Source: Candidatus Zixiibacteriota bacterium
Lineage (GTDB): Bacteria > Zixibacteria > MSB-5A5 > WJJR01 > JAJRUJ01
DNA length: 64,000 nt
Assembly (NCBI GenBank): GCA_020051695.1
Contig: JAGVQM010000006.1
Span: forward strand, 1-64,000
Reading direction: 5' to 3'
The notes under the pieces were generated by a model. That model saw nothing but the letters and a program-made list of their open reading frames with translations. It was not told the DNA's origin and did not search any database. Positions 1 to 17,273 of the stretch are shown here, one piece after another. Position 1 is the first letter of the stretch; each line of letters begins with the position of its first letter. The position numbers and the translations under genes are program-made.

Positions 1-47
1 CTGATGCGAAGTTGTCGGCTTCTCCCCGCATTTGATCGGTTATCCCG

Positions 48-758
48 ATGGGGATCTTCGGGATGCCGGTCAACTTCCTGATCGAGCGTCCGATAGAGAA
101 ATTGATGGATAATCCATGGGTCGGCAATTTATTGGCGCCTGCGGCCCCAGTTGTCAAAAAATGTCCGCCACGGCTGGATGGGCGCCTCGAAGGCGGCGGG
201 CCGTTGCAGGTAATTGTGCGACCGGCTGCCGAGGAATCATGTGCCGCGGCCTTTTATGATCAGGAAACAAACATTCTTTCTGTCAACATTCTGCCATTTG
301 CGCCGTACGATTCCTATGTTGAGTCGGATGAGGTTCGGATTGACACAGATCAACATGGACAGCCCGTATTTATTGAGTTATCCCGACCCCGCGACGCATG
401 GCAAATAGTCCCTGGACTGGCAATACCCCGCGCAACCGACGAGGGGACATTGCATTTGCGTGAGACGCTGCGAACATTTCCCAGCGCCGAAATACTGACC
501 GACTATGACCGTAAGGCATTGTGTATCAAATTATTGGCGCGTACTGAGGAATTGGTTGTCCGTCTGGCGGATAATTTACTGGCAGAAATCGCCGAAGGGT
601 TCTTGGTGGCAATTTGGTTGACTGGAGTGCAAGTGGATTTTGCGGGCCGCAAACAAAGTCGATGGCGTGTGGCGACGGCGGCCCGGTTGCGGAAAAAAGG
701 CTGTACCTGGGATCCGTGCACCAGAGGAAAGTTGTCGGAGAATTCAACTTCACGGTAA
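48..758 (+). CDS. Hypothetical protein, weakly DUF2283-like
   Basis: I do not recognise this 236-residue protein with certainty. Residues about 68-115 have the rhythm YDQETNILSVNI, then an acidic beta segment (VRIDTD) and GQPVFIELSRPR. This loosely recalls the DUF2283 fold of unknown function, a weak impression only. The C-terminal 35 residues are Arg/Lys-rich and look less ordered. The ATG at 48 is the first possible start after an in-frame TGA at 33-35; no convincing Shine-Dalgarno sequence precedes it. It lies just upstream of the promoter for the tRNA-Thr/tuf unit and is probably transcribed separately. The gene call itself is only moderately secure. Confidence 0.5.
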   Translation: MGIFGMPVNFLIERPIEKLMDNPWVGNLLAPAAPVVKKCPPRLDGRLEGGGPLQVIVRPAAEESCAAAFYDQETNILSVNILPFAPYDSYVESDEVRIDTDQHGQPVFIELSRPRDAWQIVPGLAIPRATDEGTLHLRETLRTFPSAEILTDYDRKALCIKLLARTEELVVRLADNLLAEIAEGFLVAIWLTGVQVDFAGRKQSRWRVATAARLRKKGCTWDPCTRGKLSENSTSR

Positions 759-775
759 AAGCCGTTATTTTTCCC

Positions 776-804
776 TTGACATCTGCGCCGGGCAATCTAT
801 TATA
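776..804 (+). promoter_or_regulatory. Sigma70-type promoter for tRNA-Thr/tuf
   Basis: A perfect -35 TTGACA (776-781) is followed after 16 bases by TATTAT (798-803), or after 17 bases by ATTATA. The predicted start of transcription is about 60 bases before the tRNA-Thr gene. It is the best promoter match seen in the window and fits a highly expressed translation operon. Confidence 0.75.
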
Positions 805-868
805 GGAGTTTCAATTGGGCGGGCATATGATATATATGGTTAGCTCGCCCGATTTTTTGCGCCGTCCG

Positions 869-941
869 GCCCATGTAGCTCAGGCGGTAGAGCACATCCT
901 TGGTAAGGATGAGGTCACCGGTTCGAATCCGGTCGTGGGCT
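869..941 (+). tRNA. tRNA-Thr (anticodon GGT)
   Basis: The cloverleaf folds fully. The acceptor stem GCCCATG pairs with CGTGGGC with one G-U pair. The D stem is GCTC/GAGC. The anticodon stem CATCC/GGATG closes the loop TTGGTAA with anticodon GGT. The T arm is ACCGG-TTCGAAT-CCGGT. The discriminator base is T and no CCA is encoded, so the CCA must be added after transcription. A tRNA-Thr directly before tuf recalls the E. coli tRNA-tufB operon. Confidence 0.95.
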
Positions 942-1024
942 TCGTCAAAGGTTCCCGGTGAGGCGGTGACCGGACACAAACTGAGAGATAAGAAAAGAAA
1001 CATATCGGGAGGAGATCCTCGGGA

Positions 1025-2230
1025 ATGGCGAAGGAGACTTTTCAAAGGACAAAACCCCACGTGAACGTGGGGACAATCGGCCACGTCGACCATGGCAAAA
1101 CCACGCTGACAGCGGCGATTACGATGATTCTCAACCGCAAAGGCCAGGCCACGATCAAGAAGTTCGACGAAATTGACAATGCTCCGGAAGAACGGGAGCG
1201 GGGGATTACGATTGCCACCGCGCATATTGAATATGAAACTAACAAGCGTCATTACGCGCATGTGGACTGCCCAGGGCACGCCGATTATATCAAGAACATG
1301 ATTACCGGCGCCGCCCAGATGGATGGCGCGGTCCTGGTGGTGGCTGCCTCCGACGGTCCCATGCCGCAAACGCGGGAACATATTCTCCTGGCTCGCCAAG
1401 TGGGTGTGCCGTTTATCGTCGTCTACCTGAATAAAATCGACATGGTGGACGATCCGGAACTCATTGATCTGGTCGAATTGGAAATTCGCGATCTGCTTAC
1501 CAAATATGAATTTCCGGGCGATGAGATTCCCATTATCCGGGGTTCGGCACTCGAGGCCATGAACGAGGCGCTCAATCCGGAAGTCAAGGAATCGGAAAAA
1601 TTCAAGAGTGTTTACGAGTTGCTTGATGCCATCGACTCCTATATTCCGGAACCCAAGCGGGATATCGACAAGCCGTTCCTGATGCCGGTTGAAGACGTTT
1701 TTTCGATTACCGGCCGCGGGACTGTTGGCACCGGACGTGTTGAACGCGGTGTCGTTCGCAAGGGCGATGAACTTGAGCGCGTAGGGGTTAAAGAAACCCG
1801 CAAAACCGTCTGCACCGGCGTCGAGATGTTCCGCAAGCTTCTGGATTATGCTCAGGCCGGTGATAACGTTGGGCTTCTGCTCCGTGGTATCGATAAGGAA
1901 GAGTTGGAACGCGGGATGGTGCTGGCGAAACCGGGATCCATTACGCCACACACCAAGTTTAAAGGTGAAGTCTACGTTCTGGCCAAGGAAGAGGGCGGGC
2001 GGCATACACCGTTTTTTAACGGCTATCGCCCCCAATTCTATTTCCGGACCACCGACGTCACCGGTGTTGCCACCTTACCTGAAGGAACGGAGATGGTTAT
2101 GCCGGGTGATCGCGTGATGTTATCGATCGAGTTGATTACGCCGATTGCGATGGAGCAAGGCCTGCGCTTCGCCATCCGTGAAGGTGGCCGGACGGTGGGC
2201 GCCGGCGTGATTACCGAGATCATTGAGTAA
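1025..2230 (+). CDS. tuf: Elongation factor Tu
   Basis: EF-Tu delivers aminoacyl-tRNA to the ribosomal A site as a GTP complex in the cytoplasm. The 401-residue length is typical. The GTPase motifs are visible: GHVDHGKT at 19-26, DCPGH at 81-85 and NKID at 136-139. The RGITI switch I motif lies between them. The beta-barrel domains 2 and 3 follow, including the C-terminal GGRTVGAGV. The start is fixed by a strong GGGAGGAG ribosome binding site at about 1007-1014. A single tuf copy is seen in the window, between tRNA-Thr and rpmG. Confidence 0.98.
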   Translation: MAKETFQRTKPHVNVGTIGHVDHGKTTLTAAITMILNRKGQATIKKFDEIDNAPEERERGITIATAHIEYETNKRHYAHVDCPGHADYIKNMITGAAQMDGAVLVVAASDGPMPQTREHILLARQVGVPFIVVYLNKIDMVDDPELIDLVELEIRDLLTKYEFPGDEIPIIRGSALEAMNEALNPEVKESEKFKSVYELLDAIDSYIPEPKRDIDKPFLMPVEDVFSITGRGTVGTGRVERGVVRKGDELERVGVKETRKTVCTGVEMFRKLLDYAQAGDNVGLLLRGIDKEELERGMVLAKPGSITPHTKFKGEVYVLAKEEGGRHTPFFNGYRPQFYFRTTDVTGVATLPEGTEMVMPGDRVMLSIELITPIAMEQGLRFAIREGGRTVGAGVITEIIE

Positions 2231-2313
2231 CATGAGGTTTGAGCAATGAAAAATCCGGGTCCCCGGTAGCGGGTCGCCCGGAAACAATAGATAGTTCTCC
2301 GATTGTAACGGGA

Positions 2314-2331
2314 GGCCTGCTACGGCGGGCC
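2314..2331 (+). repeat. Short palindromic hairpin, copy 1
   Basis: GGCCTGC (2314-2320) pairs with GCGGGCC (2325-2331), closed by the tetraloop TACG. No T-run follows, so it is not an intrinsic terminator. The 20 bases from 2313 match a second hairpin at 22397-22416 at 17 of 20 positions, which suggests a small interspersed palindromic repeat. It sits in the 132-base tuf-rpmG spacer, which holds no other gene. Confidence 0.5.
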
Positions 2332-2362
2332 GTTAGAACACCGAATTCGGGAGATGTATTAA

Positions 2363-2515
2363 ATGCCGCGTGATCGAATTATCCTTGCCTGCGGCGAGTG
2401 CAAGCGCCGCAACTACACCGACACCAAGAACAAGCGACTGCACCCCGATCGGGTCAAGTTCAAAAAATACTGTCCGTTCTGTCGGAAGCATACGCCGCAT
2501 CGGGAGACACGGTAA
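2363..2515 (+). CDS. rpmG: 50S ribosomal protein L33
   Basis: This 50-residue protein has the zinc-ribbon form of L33, with Cys pairs at 10/13 and 37/40. L33 is a small protein of the large subunit near the E site. The ATG at 2363 follows a GGGAG element at about 2349-2353. The gene lies between tuf and tRNA-Trp, a conserved order (tuf-rpmG-tRNA-Trp-secE-nusG) found in many bacteria, which supports the call. Confidence 0.95.
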   Translation: MPRDRIILACGECKRRNYTDTKNKRLHPDRVKFKKYCPFCRKHTPHRETR

Positions 2516-2554
2516 CAGCTGTTCCGGCCGCGGTACGGGCCGTGACAACCAGAC

Positions 2555-2631
2555 AGGTCTGTAGCTCAACTGGCTAGAGCACCGGTCTCCAAAACCGGGG
2601 GTTGGGGGTTCAAGTCCCTCCAGACCTGCCA
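2555..2631 (+). tRNA. tRNA-Trp (anticodon CCA)
   Basis: The acceptor stem AGGTCTG pairs with CAGACCT. The anticodon stem CCGGT/ACCGG holds the loop CTCCAAA with anticodon CCA. The T arm contains GTTCAAG. The discriminator is G and the 3' CCA is encoded, unlike in tRNA-Thr upstream. The gene ends only 16 bases before the secE start, so tRNA processing must cut the polycistronic transcript here. Confidence 0.96.
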
Positions 2632-2647
2632 TGTTATAGGATGGGTG

Positions 2648-2836
2648 ATGATCGACAAGGTCAAGCAATACTGGCGTGAGACGCTGACGGAGTTATCCAA
2701 GGTTACTTGGCCGTCCAAGGATGAAATGGTTGGTTCAACCGTCGTGACCATTATCGTCTCGCTGATCCTGGGTTTTTTCATTTTCGCGGTCGATATGGGA
2801 TTGTCGCAGCTGATGCGTATCGTGCTGGGGTTCTAA
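2648..2836 (+). CDS. secE: Preprotein translocase subunit SecE
   Basis: This short 62-residue SecE has one transmembrane segment (about 31-54). It follows the conserved amphipathic stretch with ELSKVTWPSKDE. SecE clamps the two halves of SecY in the inner-membrane protein-conducting channel. The length is that of the minimal SecE found in most bacteria outside the enterics. The ATG at 2648 lies 7 bases after AGGA; a GTG three bases upstream is an alternative start. Its stop codon abuts the nusG ATG, so the two are probably coupled. Confidence 0.95.
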   Translation: MIDKVKQYWRETLTELSKVTWPSKDEMVGSTVVTIIVSLILGFFIFAVDMGLSQLMRIVLGF

Positions 2837-3367
2837 ATGATCAAGAAATGGTATGTGGCTCATACGTACTCCGGGCATGAGCAGAAAGCCCGTCGCTATC
2901 TGGAGTCCGCAATATCCAATACCGGCATGAGTGAGTATTTCGGCGAAATCAAAATTCCGACCGAGGAAGTCGTGGAAATGAAACAGGGACGCCGGACCAC
3001 CACGACCAAGAAATTTCTGCCGGGTTATATCCTCGTGGAAATGGCGATGACCAAGGAAACGCAGCATTTGGTGACCAGCACGCCGGGTGTGACCAGTTTC
3101 GTCGGTTCCGCCGGCAAGCCCGCGCCGTTGACTGAGGATGAAGTCAACCGGGTCATGGGCCAGATGGACCGCACCCGGACCGCCGAAGTCACCGAAATTC
3201 CCTTCCGTGTCGGCGACCCGATCAAGGTCATCGACGGGCCGTTCAACGATTTTTCCGGGGTTGTCTCGGAAGTCAATATGGAACGTAAAAAATTGAAAGT
3301 CATGGTCTCGATTTTCGGGCGATCCACGCCGGTCGAGCTTGATTTCCTGCAGGTTCAGAGTGCGTGA
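2837..3367 (+). CDS. nusG: Transcription termination/antitermination protein NusG
   Basis: The 176-residue protein shows the NGN domain (WYVAHTYSGHE near the start, LPGYILVEM in the middle) and a C-terminal KOW domain beginning about residue 125 (FRVGDPIKVIDGPF). NusG binds the RNA polymerase clamp and links it to Rho or to ribosomal protein S10. The ATG immediately follows the secE stop with no spacer. No domain insertion is visible, so it is a standard-size NusG rather than the enlarged form known from some phyla. Confidence 0.97.
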   Translation: MIKKWYVAHTYSGHEQKARRYLESAISNTGMSEYFGEIKIPTEEVVEMKQGRRTTTTKKFLPGYILVEMAMTKETQHLVTSTPGVTSFVGSAGKPAPLTEDEVNRVMGQMDRTRTAEVTEIPFRVGDPIKVIDGPFNDFSGVVSEVNMERKKLKVMVSIFGRSTPVELDFLQVQSA

Positions 3368-3385
3368 TCGTAACCGGGAGTTATC

Positions 3386-3808
3386 ATGAAAAAAACGATT
3401 GATGGTTATATCAAACTGCAGATTCCCGCGGGCAATGCCAACCCCGCCCCGCCGGTAGGACCGGCGTTGGGCCAAAAAGGCGTCAACATCATGGAATTCT
3501 GCAAGGCGTTCAACGCCCGTACTCAGTCTCAGGCGGGTCTGATTATCCCCGTGGTAATCACCGTCTACAAGGATAAGTCGTTTACCTTTATCACCAAAAC
3601 CCCGCCCGCCGCAGTCCTGCTAAAAAAGGCGGCGAAAGTGGCGAAGGCCTCCGGTGAACCCAACCGCACCAAAGTGGGCACGGTCACCAAAGCCCAGGTG
3701 CGCGAGATCGCCCAGCTCAAAACCCCGGACCTAAATGCGGCCTCGACGGAGGCGGCAATGCGGATGATCGAGGGCACTGCACGCAGCATGGGCATTGACG
3801 TGGAATAA
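3386..3808 (+). CDS. rplK: 50S ribosomal protein L11
   Basis: The 140-residue protein carries the Pro-rich N-terminal signature around [15 protein letters not shown] (about 20-35) and the C-terminal 23S rRNA-binding domain. L11 forms the GTPase-associated centre with 23S rRNA helices 43/44 and supports EF-G and RelA activity. GGGAG five bases before the ATG serves as ribosome binding site. It is the first gene of rplKAJL. Confidence 0.97.
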   Translation: MKKTIDGYIKLQIPAGNANPAPPVGPALGQKGVNIMEFCKAFNARTQSQAGLIIPVVITVYKDKSFTFITKTPPAAVLLKKAAKVAKASGEPNRTKVGTVTKAQVREIAQLKTPDLNAASTEAAMRMIEGTARSMGIDVE

Positions 3809-3877
3809 GTGGAAGACCAGATAAGTGGAGATGGCGGAAAATTGCCGGGAAGACAATCGTCTAACCAATAGACCGAT

Positions 3878-4582
3878 ATGAAAAAAGGTAAGAAATATTT
3901 AGCTGCCCGAGGGAAAATCGACCGGGAACGGGTCTATCCTCTGGACGAGGCACTCAAGCTGGTCAAGGGCACGCACTATGCCGCCTTTGATGAAACTGTC
4001 GAGGCTTCCGTCCGGTTGGGTGTCGATCCGAAACAAGCCGACCAGATGATCCGCGGGACCGTCGTGCTGCCGCACGGGACCGGCAAGAAGGTCCGCGTGC
4101 TGGTGTTCGCCAAGGGCGAAAAGGAAACTGAAGCCCGCGAAGCCGGCGCTGATTTTGTGGGCTCCGATGATTTGGTCGAGAAAATTACGGGCGGATGGCT
4201 GGACTTTGATGTCGCCGTCGCCACGCCGGACATGATGAAATCAGTCGGCAAACTCGGCCGGGTACTCGGCGCTCGCGGCCTGATGCCTAACCCCAAATCC
4301 GGCACGGTAACGATGGAAGTGGGTAAGGCGGTTCGGGAAGTCAAGGCCGGGAAAATTGCGTTCCGCGTCGACAAAGCTGGAAATATCGGCGTGCCGGTGG
4401 GCAAAGTCTCCTTCGAGGAGCAGCAACTCAGTGAAAACCTGCAGGCGTTTATGGACGCGATCCTGCGGGCCAAACCGTCCACGGCCAAAGGCCAGTATGT
4501 ACGTAATCTGGCCATCTGTTCCACGATGGGCCCCGGAGTCAAGGTCGATGCCACGCGGTTAGTGGCTGAGATGAAACGGTAA
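3878..4582 (+). CDS. rplA: 50S ribosomal protein L1
   Basis: The 234-residue protein matches L1 throughout, including the [15 protein letters not shown] signature (about 130-144) and the C-terminal VDATRL region. L1 forms the mobile stalk near the E site and, in many bacteria, represses its own mRNA. Its length equals that of E. coli L1. A 69-base spacer separates it from rplK. Confidence 0.97.
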   Translation: MKKGKKYLAARGKIDRERVYPLDEALKLVKGTHYAAFDETVEASVRLGVDPKQADQMIRGTVVLPHGTGKKVRVLVFAKGEKETEAREAGADFVGSDDLVEKITGGWLDFDVAVATPDMMKSVGKLGRVLGARGLMPNPKSGTVTMEVGKAVREVKAGKIAFRVDKAGNIGVPVGKVSFEEQQLSENLQAFMDAILRAKPSTAKGQYVRNLAICSTMGPGVKVDATRLVAEMKR

Positions 4583-4589
4583 ATGTTGT

Positions 4590-4641
4590 CCCGATTCTTG
4601 CGGTGGCCTGCTTGTCTGAGGCGGACCGTCAGTGAGTCGGG
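4590..4641 (+). promoter_or_regulatory. Candidate L10-type mRNA leader upstream of rplJ
   Basis: CCCGATTC (4590-4597) pairs over eight positions with GAGTCGGG (4634-4641). Inside it CGGT pairs with ACCG and GCCT pairs with AGGC, with an asymmetric internal loop between the helices. Position and layout fit the known autoregulatory leader where the L10(L12) complex binds. The fold was made by eye and no covariance model was run. Confidence 0.5.
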
Positions 4642-4674
4642 CTTGATTAGTGCATAAACGAAGGAAATGTAACC

Positions 4675-5190
4675 ATGGCACGCCCGGAAAAAATGCAGCG
4701 GGTGGAAGAGATCACCGCGAAATTCAAGTCGGCCCGCAATGTTTTTGTTGCTGACTATTCCGGCCTGAATGTCGTCGATATCACGGACCTGCGCAAGCAG
4801 TTGCGGGATAAGGGAATTTCATTCCGCGTCGAGAAAAATACGCTGTTGCGCCGCGCGGCCGCCGATGTCGGCTGGAGTGATTTGCTTGCCGAGTTCAAGG
4901 GGCCGACAGCTGTGGCCGTCTCGGCCGAGGACCCCGGTGTTCCGGCGAAAATCCTCCAGGAATTTTATGGTCGGTTGGAAAAACCGAAGGTTCGGGCTTT
5001 CAGGATCGACAATCGGCTGTACGCCGCAGGTGACCTCAAGTTGCTGGCCCAGCTGCCGCCTCGGGAAATCCTGCTGTCGCAGGTAGTCGCGGCTGTCGAA
5101 TCGCCCTTGACCTCGTTGGTTGGGACGCTGGATGGAATTATTCGGGAATTTATCTCGACAATTGAAGCAATTGCCAAAGAAAAACAGTAA
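4675..5190 (+). CDS. rplJ: 50S ribosomal protein L10
   Basis: The 171-residue protein has the L10 N-terminal rRNA-binding domain ([11 protein letters not shown], then [10 protein letters not shown]) and a C-terminal helix that carries L7/L12 dimers. GAAGGAA lies 9 bases before the ATG. The preceding 92 bases fold into a structured leader consistent with feedback by the L10-L12 complex. It is followed by rplL after 61 bases. Confidence 0.96.
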   Translation: MARPEKMQRVEEITAKFKSARNVFVADYSGLNVVDITDLRKQLRDKGISFRVEKNTLLRRAAADVGWSDLLAEFKGPTAVAVSAEDPGVPAKILQEFYGRLEKPKVRAFRIDNRLYAAGDLKLLAQLPPREILLSQVVAAVESPLTSLVGTLDGIIREFISTIEAIAKEKQ

Positions 5191-5251
5191 AGCCGCGGGT
5201 GAACCGCTGGTTTGGAAAAGAAAAGAACCTAACAATATCGAGGTGTGAGAC

Positions 5252-5638
5252 GTGTCTGAAGCAAACAACGCTGTCGAGCAGGTAGTCGGCCTGATTGAAA
5301 ATATGTCAGTGCTGGAATTGGCAAACCTGTCGAAAACCCTGCAAGACAAATTTGGTGTCTCGGCGGCGGCGCCGGTTGCCATGATGGCACCCGCAGCGGC
5401 TGGTGGAGCGGCCCCGGTGGCCGAACAAACTGAGTTTACCGTCGAATTGACGGCAGTTGGGGACAAGAAGATCCAGGTGATTAAAGTGATCCGTGAAATC
5501 ACCGGCCTTGGTTTGAAAGAATCCAAGGATGTTGTGGACGGCGCCCCCAGCAAAATCAAGGAAAGCATTCCCAAAGACGAAGCCGAAGCTATCCAGAAAA
5601 AGCTTATGGAAGTTGGTGCGACGGCGGAAATCAAGTAG
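5252..5638 (+). CDS. rplL: 50S ribosomal protein L7/L12
   Basis: The 128-residue protein has the typical three parts: N-terminal dimerisation helices, an Ala/Pro-rich hinge (about 40-56) and the compact C-terminal factor-binding domain with KEIT-like and [15 protein letters not shown] segments. It recruits translation factors to the stalk. The start is GTG at 5252, chosen because it follows GAGGTG at good distance and gives the usual N-terminus. Confidence 0.97.
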   Translation: MSEANNAVEQVVGLIENMSVLELANLSKTLQDKFGVSAAAPVAMMAPAAAGGAAPVAEQTEFTVELTAVGDKKIQVIKVIREITGLGLKESKDVVDGAPSKIKESIPKDEAEAIQKKLMEVGATAEIK

Positions 5639-5770
5639 CGTGCTGCTTGCGCTGCATGGCGAGGAAGCAAACGGAGGCCCGTTCGGAATTATTCCGAGGG
5701 TGCGTGCGGCCCAGACGGCCGCGGGTCTCGCCGGGCAAGAAGTGAACGTTTTTCCGATGGTCGGGAGGAG

Positions 5771-5818
5771 TGCCGCCGCGGACTGTGGCGGCATGCCGCT
5801 CTTTCCGATGGGGGAAAG
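5771..5818 (+). promoter_or_regulatory. Tandem hairpins in the rplL-rpoB spacer
   Basis: Within the 203-base spacer, TGCCGCC (5771-5777) pairs with GGCGGCA (5787-5793), and CTTTCC (5801-5806) pairs with GGAAAG (5813-5818). A further small palindrome TCGGAA-TTA-TTCCGA lies at 5683-5697. None is followed by a T-run. In other bacteria this spacer contains an attenuator and an RNase III site; a similar role here is inferred. Confidence 0.35.
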
Positions 5819-5841
5819 CCGACACAAAGGAGCGTGAGGGA

Positions 5842-9624
<3,783 letters not shown>

Positions 9625-9825
9625 GCGTTTTGGACAGCAGGTGAAACACATACAATGATGGACAGTGCAGGCACATGGTTTGCCGGACACGGCGGTTGGG
9701 GGATGTTGCATGCAGCCGACCTGTGCGGTCGTGCCTGGTGGGGAAACGAAGCACCCGCTTTGGGGAATATGTTCAGCCGGCCCTGTAGGGGGCATTCCTG
9801 CATGACAGGACAGGAGGGATAACCT

Positions 9826-13914
<4,089 letters not shown>

Positions 13915-13964
13915 TTGAACACCGGGCTGCATTGCCGGTCGTCTGAAGTAATAAGGAGATAGTA

Positions 13965-14339
13965 TTGCCGACCATTAGTCAATTGATTCGCAAGGGCCGT
14001 CAACGAGTCGTCTCGCTGCCCAAAACTCCGGCGTTGAAGGCGTGTCCCCAGCGGCGCGGCGTGTGCACGAGGGTGTATACCTCGACGCCAAAGAAGCCGA
14101 ATTCGGCGTTGCGCAAGGTGGCGCGCGTACGGTTGACAAACCGCATCGATGTCACCGCGTATATCCCCGGCGAGGGACACAACCTGCAGGAACACTCGAT
14201 CGTGATGATTCGCGGTGGACGTGTCAAGGACCTGCCGGGCGTGCGCTACCATATCATCCGCGGCGCGCTGGACACCAGCGGGGTGGATGATCGGAAGAAG
14301 AGTCGCTCAAAGTACGGCACAAAAAGGCCGAAGAAATAA
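13965..14339 (+). CDS. rpsL: 30S ribosomal protein S12
   Basis: S12 sits at the decoding centre and controls accuracy. The 124-residue protein carries KTPALK...CPQRRGVC and the universally conserved PNSALRK loop (streptomycin-resistance site, Lys near 43), with the wild-type Lys present. The start is TTG at 13965, 6 bases after AAGGAG. It opens the str group directly behind rpoC, with a 50-base spacer. Confidence 0.97.
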   Translation: MPTISQLIRKGRQRVVSLPKTPALKACPQRRGVCTRVYTSTPKKPNSALRKVARVRLTNRIDVTAYIPGEGHNLQEHSIVMIRGGRVKDLPGVRYHIIRGALDTSGVDDRKKSRSKYGTKRPKK

Positions 14340-14389
14340 TCCGGGTTGCCGGATGGACAACTCGAAGTGGCGATAGAAAAGGAGTAACG

Positions 14390-14860
14390 ATGCCTCGTCG
14401 TAAGGCCGCGGCACGACGGACTGTTTTGCCCGACCCGAAGTACAAAGAAGTCATCGTCGCGCGGTTTATTAATGGGTTGATGCGCCGCGGCAAGAAAAGC
14501 ACGGCCGAAGCCATCATGTATGATGCCCTCGACCGCATTGAACAACAAACACAGCAACCAGGGTTGGAGATTTTCAAAAAGGCCTTGGAAAATGTCAAAC
14601 CGATCGTCGAGGTCAAATCCCGGCGGGTTGGCGGCGCGACATACCAGGTGCCGTTGGAGGTCCGGCCCAATCGGCGGACTGCACTGGGAATCCGCTGGCT
14701 GATTTCGTTCGCCAAGACTCGGCCGGAGCATTCGATGGCCGAAAAACTGGCTGCTGAGCTTGTTGCCGCGGCGAAAAAAGAAGGTGCCACGGTTAAAAAA
14801 CGGGAAGATACGCACCGGATGGCCGAGGCCAACAAGGCCTTCGCGCACTTCCGTTGGTAA
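14390..14860 (+). CDS. rpsG: 30S ribosomal protein S7
   Basis: The 156-residue S7 begins [16 protein letters not shown] and contains the conserved [13 protein letters not shown] and RWLI segments. S7 nucleates assembly of the 30S head and lines the E-site mRNA path. AAAAGGAG precedes the ATG by 5-6 bases. Unlike the usual str operon, an intrinsic terminator follows this gene before fusA. Confidence 0.97.
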   Translation: MPRRKAAARRTVLPDPKYKEVIVARFINGLMRRGKKSTAEAIMYDALDRIEQQTQQPGLEIFKKALENVKPIVEVKSRRVGGATYQVPLEVRPNRRTALGIRWLISFAKTRPEHSMAEKLAAELVAAAKKEGATVKKREDTHRMAEANKAFAHFRW

Positions 14861-14920
14861 GGATATGCCCTCGATTTTGACGGCTCCTCCATAACCGGGG
14901 ATGGCGGCGATTCTGATTGG

Positions 14921-14955
14921 CCCCCGGTGTTTGTATCTGGATCCGGGGGTTTTTT
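14921..14955 (+). terminator. Intrinsic terminator between rpsG and fusA
   Basis: CCCCCGG (14921-14927) pairs with CCGGGGG (14943-14949) around a 15-base loop and is followed by six T residues. This is a complete Rho-independent terminator layout. It would reduce or stop read-through from rpsLG into fusA. Confidence 0.7.
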
Positions 14956-14997
14956 ATTTCGGCCCGGTACGTTCGGGCGGAAGAGACGGAAACAACT

Positions 14998-17115
14998 GTG
15001 AATGAAATCGGCAAAATACGGAACATCGGGATCGCGGCCCATATCGACGCGGGTAAGACGACCACGACCGAACGCATCTTGTATTATACCGGCAAGACGC
15101 ATCGGATCGGAGAGGTCGACGACGGCGCGGCGGTAATGGACTGGATGGAGCAGGAAAAGGAACGCGGCATCACCATCTGTTCGGCCGCAACTACCTGCTT
15201 TTGGCGTGGGGTTCGGATCAATATCATCGACACGCCGGGCCATGTCGATTTCACTGCCGAGGTCGAGCGCTCGCTGCGGGTGCTTGACGGCGCGGTGGCT
15301 ATTTTCTGCGCCGTGGGTGGGGTGGAGCCCCAGTCTGAAACAGTCTGGCGCCAGGCCGACCGCTATCGAGTCCCGCGCATCGCGTATGTCAACAAGATGG
15401 ACCGCGTGGGCGCGGATTTTTACAATGTCGTGAGGATGATCCGGGAAGAACTCGGCGCACAGGCCGTGCCGCTGGTCGTCCCTTCAGGCGCCGGGGAAAC
15501 CTTTACCGGGATCATTGACCTGATTGACATGAACTTTCGCGTCTACCATGAGGAAACGCTGGGCGCTACCTTCGAGGATCTGCCCATTCCTGATGATTTG
15601 CTCGAACAGGCCAGATCATACCGCGAAAAAATGCTCGAAGCGATTTCCAATTACGATGATGCGTTAATGGAAAAATTCCTCAATAATGAACCGATTGAAC
15701 CGGCTGATATCATCAAAGCGTTGCGGACGGCGATCATCGATTGCGCAGTGGTGCCGGTATTATGCGGCTCATCGTTTAAAAATAAGGGCGTGCAGAAACT
15801 ACTCGATCGCATTGTCGACCTGTTGCCCTCTCCGGAAGACCTGCCTCCGGTCAAAGGCCTTGATCCTGAATCGCGAAAAGAAATATATCGCAAAGCCGCT
15901 GATGACGAACCCCTTGCGGCACTGGCTTTTAAGGTCGTGTCTGACCCCCATGTCGGGCGGTTGACCTATTTGCGGATTTATTCCGGCTCCATTTGCATCG
16001 GGGATTCAGTTTATAATCCTATATTGGATAAACGCGAACGGATTTCACGCTTGCTGGCAATGCACGCCAATAAGCGTGAACAACTGAAAATGGCGTCTGC
16101 CGGCAATATCGTCGCGGCAGTGGGCTTGAAATATACCACCACCGGGCACACTCTCTGTCCGCTTAAAGCACCTATCTTGTTGGAACATATGACATTTCCT
16201 GCGCCGGTTATCTCGGTGGCCATTGAGCCGAAAACTAAGGCCGATCAGGAAAAACTTGCTGATGCCATGGCGCGCCTGGCGGATGAGGACCCCACATTTC
16301 AAGTCAAGACTGATGAGCAAACCGGACAGACAATCATTTCGGGGATGGGCGAACTACACCTGGAAGTCCTTACCGAGCGGATGATTCGGGAATTTTATGT
16401 GGCGGCCAATGTCGGTAAGCCGCAAGTGGCTTACCGCGAGACGATTACCTCCGAAGCTGTCGGAGAGGGTAGGTATATTCGCCAAAGCGGGGGGCGGGGC
16501 CATTATGGGCACGCTAAAATTCGCCTGTCTCCGGCCGATGCAGGGGAAGGATTCGTTTTTATTGATAGTATCCGGGGGGGGGAAATCCCTCTGCAGTTCA
16601 TTGGTCCAGTTGAGGCGGGTATCAAAGGCGCCCTGGAAGCCGGGATTTTGGGTGGATATCCGATCGTCGATGTCAAAGTCGAATTGATCGGTGGTTCTTT
16701 CCATGAAGTCGATTCCAATGAACTGGCCTTCCGGATTGCCGGCTCGATGGCTTTCAGAGATGCTGCAACCAAGGCCGGGCCGACGCTGTTGGAACCGGTT
16801 ATGCAGGTGGAAGTCATTGTCCCTGAAAAATATATGGGGGATGTTATCGGAGATCTAAACACCCGGCGGAGTAAAATACATGGCCTGGGGAACCGGGCTG
16901 ATGCCCGAACTGTGGACGTGGTCGTTCCGCTATCCGAGATGTTCGGGTATGCGACTCGGCTTCGTTCACTGTCGCAGGGCCGGGCAGTTTATACGATGCA
17001 ATTTTCCCATTATGCCCCTGTTCCGGAGAAAGTGGCGCAATCGATGCTTGGTGGACTGCGAGGTTTTTATCACGCACCGATTGCGCAGGCACACAACTCT
17101 CGCAAAAATGAGTAA
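14998..17115 (+). CDS. fusA: Elongation factor G
   Basis: EF-G drives ribosomal translocation with GTP. From the GTG at 14998 it has 705 residues. The GTPase motifs are AHIDAGKT (14-21), DTPGH (from 78) and NKMD (from 132). Domain IV contains [10 protein letters not shown], where most EF-Gs have GQYGHV. About 20 residues extend past the usual end. The GTG was chosen because it gives a standard EF-G N-terminus; upstream in-frame codons run through a terminator. The ribosome binding site is weak. The 3' two thirds look less GC-rich in codon choice than rpoBC. No second fusA is visible here. Confidence 0.95.
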   Translation: MNEIGKIRNIGIAAHIDAGKTTTTERILYYTGKTHRIGEVDDGAAVMDWMEQEKERGITICSAATTCFWRGVRINIIDTPGHVDFTAEVERSLRVLDGAVAIFCAVGGVEPQSETVWRQADRYRVPRIAYVNKMDRVGADFYNVVRMIREELGAQAVPLVVPSGAGETFTGIIDLIDMNFRVYHEETLGATFEDLPIPDDLLEQARSYREKMLEAISNYDDALMEKFLNNEPIEPADIIKALRTAIIDCAVVPVLCGSSFKNKGVQKLLDRIVDLLPSPEDLPPVKGLDPESRKEIYRKAADDEPLAALAFKVVSDPHVGRLTYLRIYSGSICIGDSVYNPILDKRERISRLLAMHANKREQLKMASAGNIVAAVGLKYTTTGHTLCPLKAPILLEHMTFPAPVISVAIEPKTKADQEKLADAMARLADEDPTFQVKTDEQTGQTIISGMGELHLEVLTERMIREFYVAANVGKPQVAYRETITSEAVGEGRYIRQSGGRGHYGHAKIRLSPADAGEGFVFIDSIRGGEIPLQFIGPVEAGIKGALEAGILGGYPIVDVKVELIGGSFHEVDSNELAFRIAGSMAFRDAATKAGPTLLEPVMQVEVIVPEKYMGDVIGDLNTRRSKIHGLGNRADARTVDVVVPLSEMFGYATRLRSLSQGRAVYTMQFSHYAPVPEKVAQSMLGGLRGFYHAPIAQAHNSRKNE

Positions 17116-17156
17116 AAAAAAGATAAAAAATATTTGTCAAAATGTCGTAAAAACTG

Positions 17157-17184
17157 TTGCCTTTGAGAAATTTGGGTCTATATT
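17157..17184 (+). promoter_or_regulatory. Putative promoter of the S10 operon
   Basis: TTGCCT (17157-17162) and TATATT (17179-17184) are 16 bases apart. They are preceded by an A/T-rich run (17113-17155) that resembles an UP element. The position, after fusA and 90 bases before rpsJ, fits independent transcription of the S10-spc-alpha series. Confidence 0.55.
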
Positions 17185-17273
17185 GAGGATTCTTTTTGGT
17201 ATGGCAGCCCTGGGAGGGTAGTGCCCCCAAGAAGTTGGTAAGAAACGGACTTTAAACGACGGTACGTTGGCAA

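Noticed and set aside
800-2035. Long minus-strand open frame opposite tuf (411 codons)
   Set aside because: It is the antisense of a certain tuf gene; its translation has no recognised motif and it would also cover the tRNA-Thr gene.
5770-5841. Upstream extension of rpoB from the ATG at 5770
   Set aside because: The 24 extra codons cover the spacer hairpins and are not RpoB-like; the TTG at 5842 has a good AAAGGAG.
9625-9825. Possible small gene or terminator in the rpoB-rpoC spacer
   Set aside because: Only short frames without motifs and small palindromes without T-runs are present; rpoC is expected to be read from the rpoB transcript.
14917-14997. Upstream extension of fusA
   Set aside because: The extra codons run through an intrinsic terminator and do not resemble an EF-G N-terminus.
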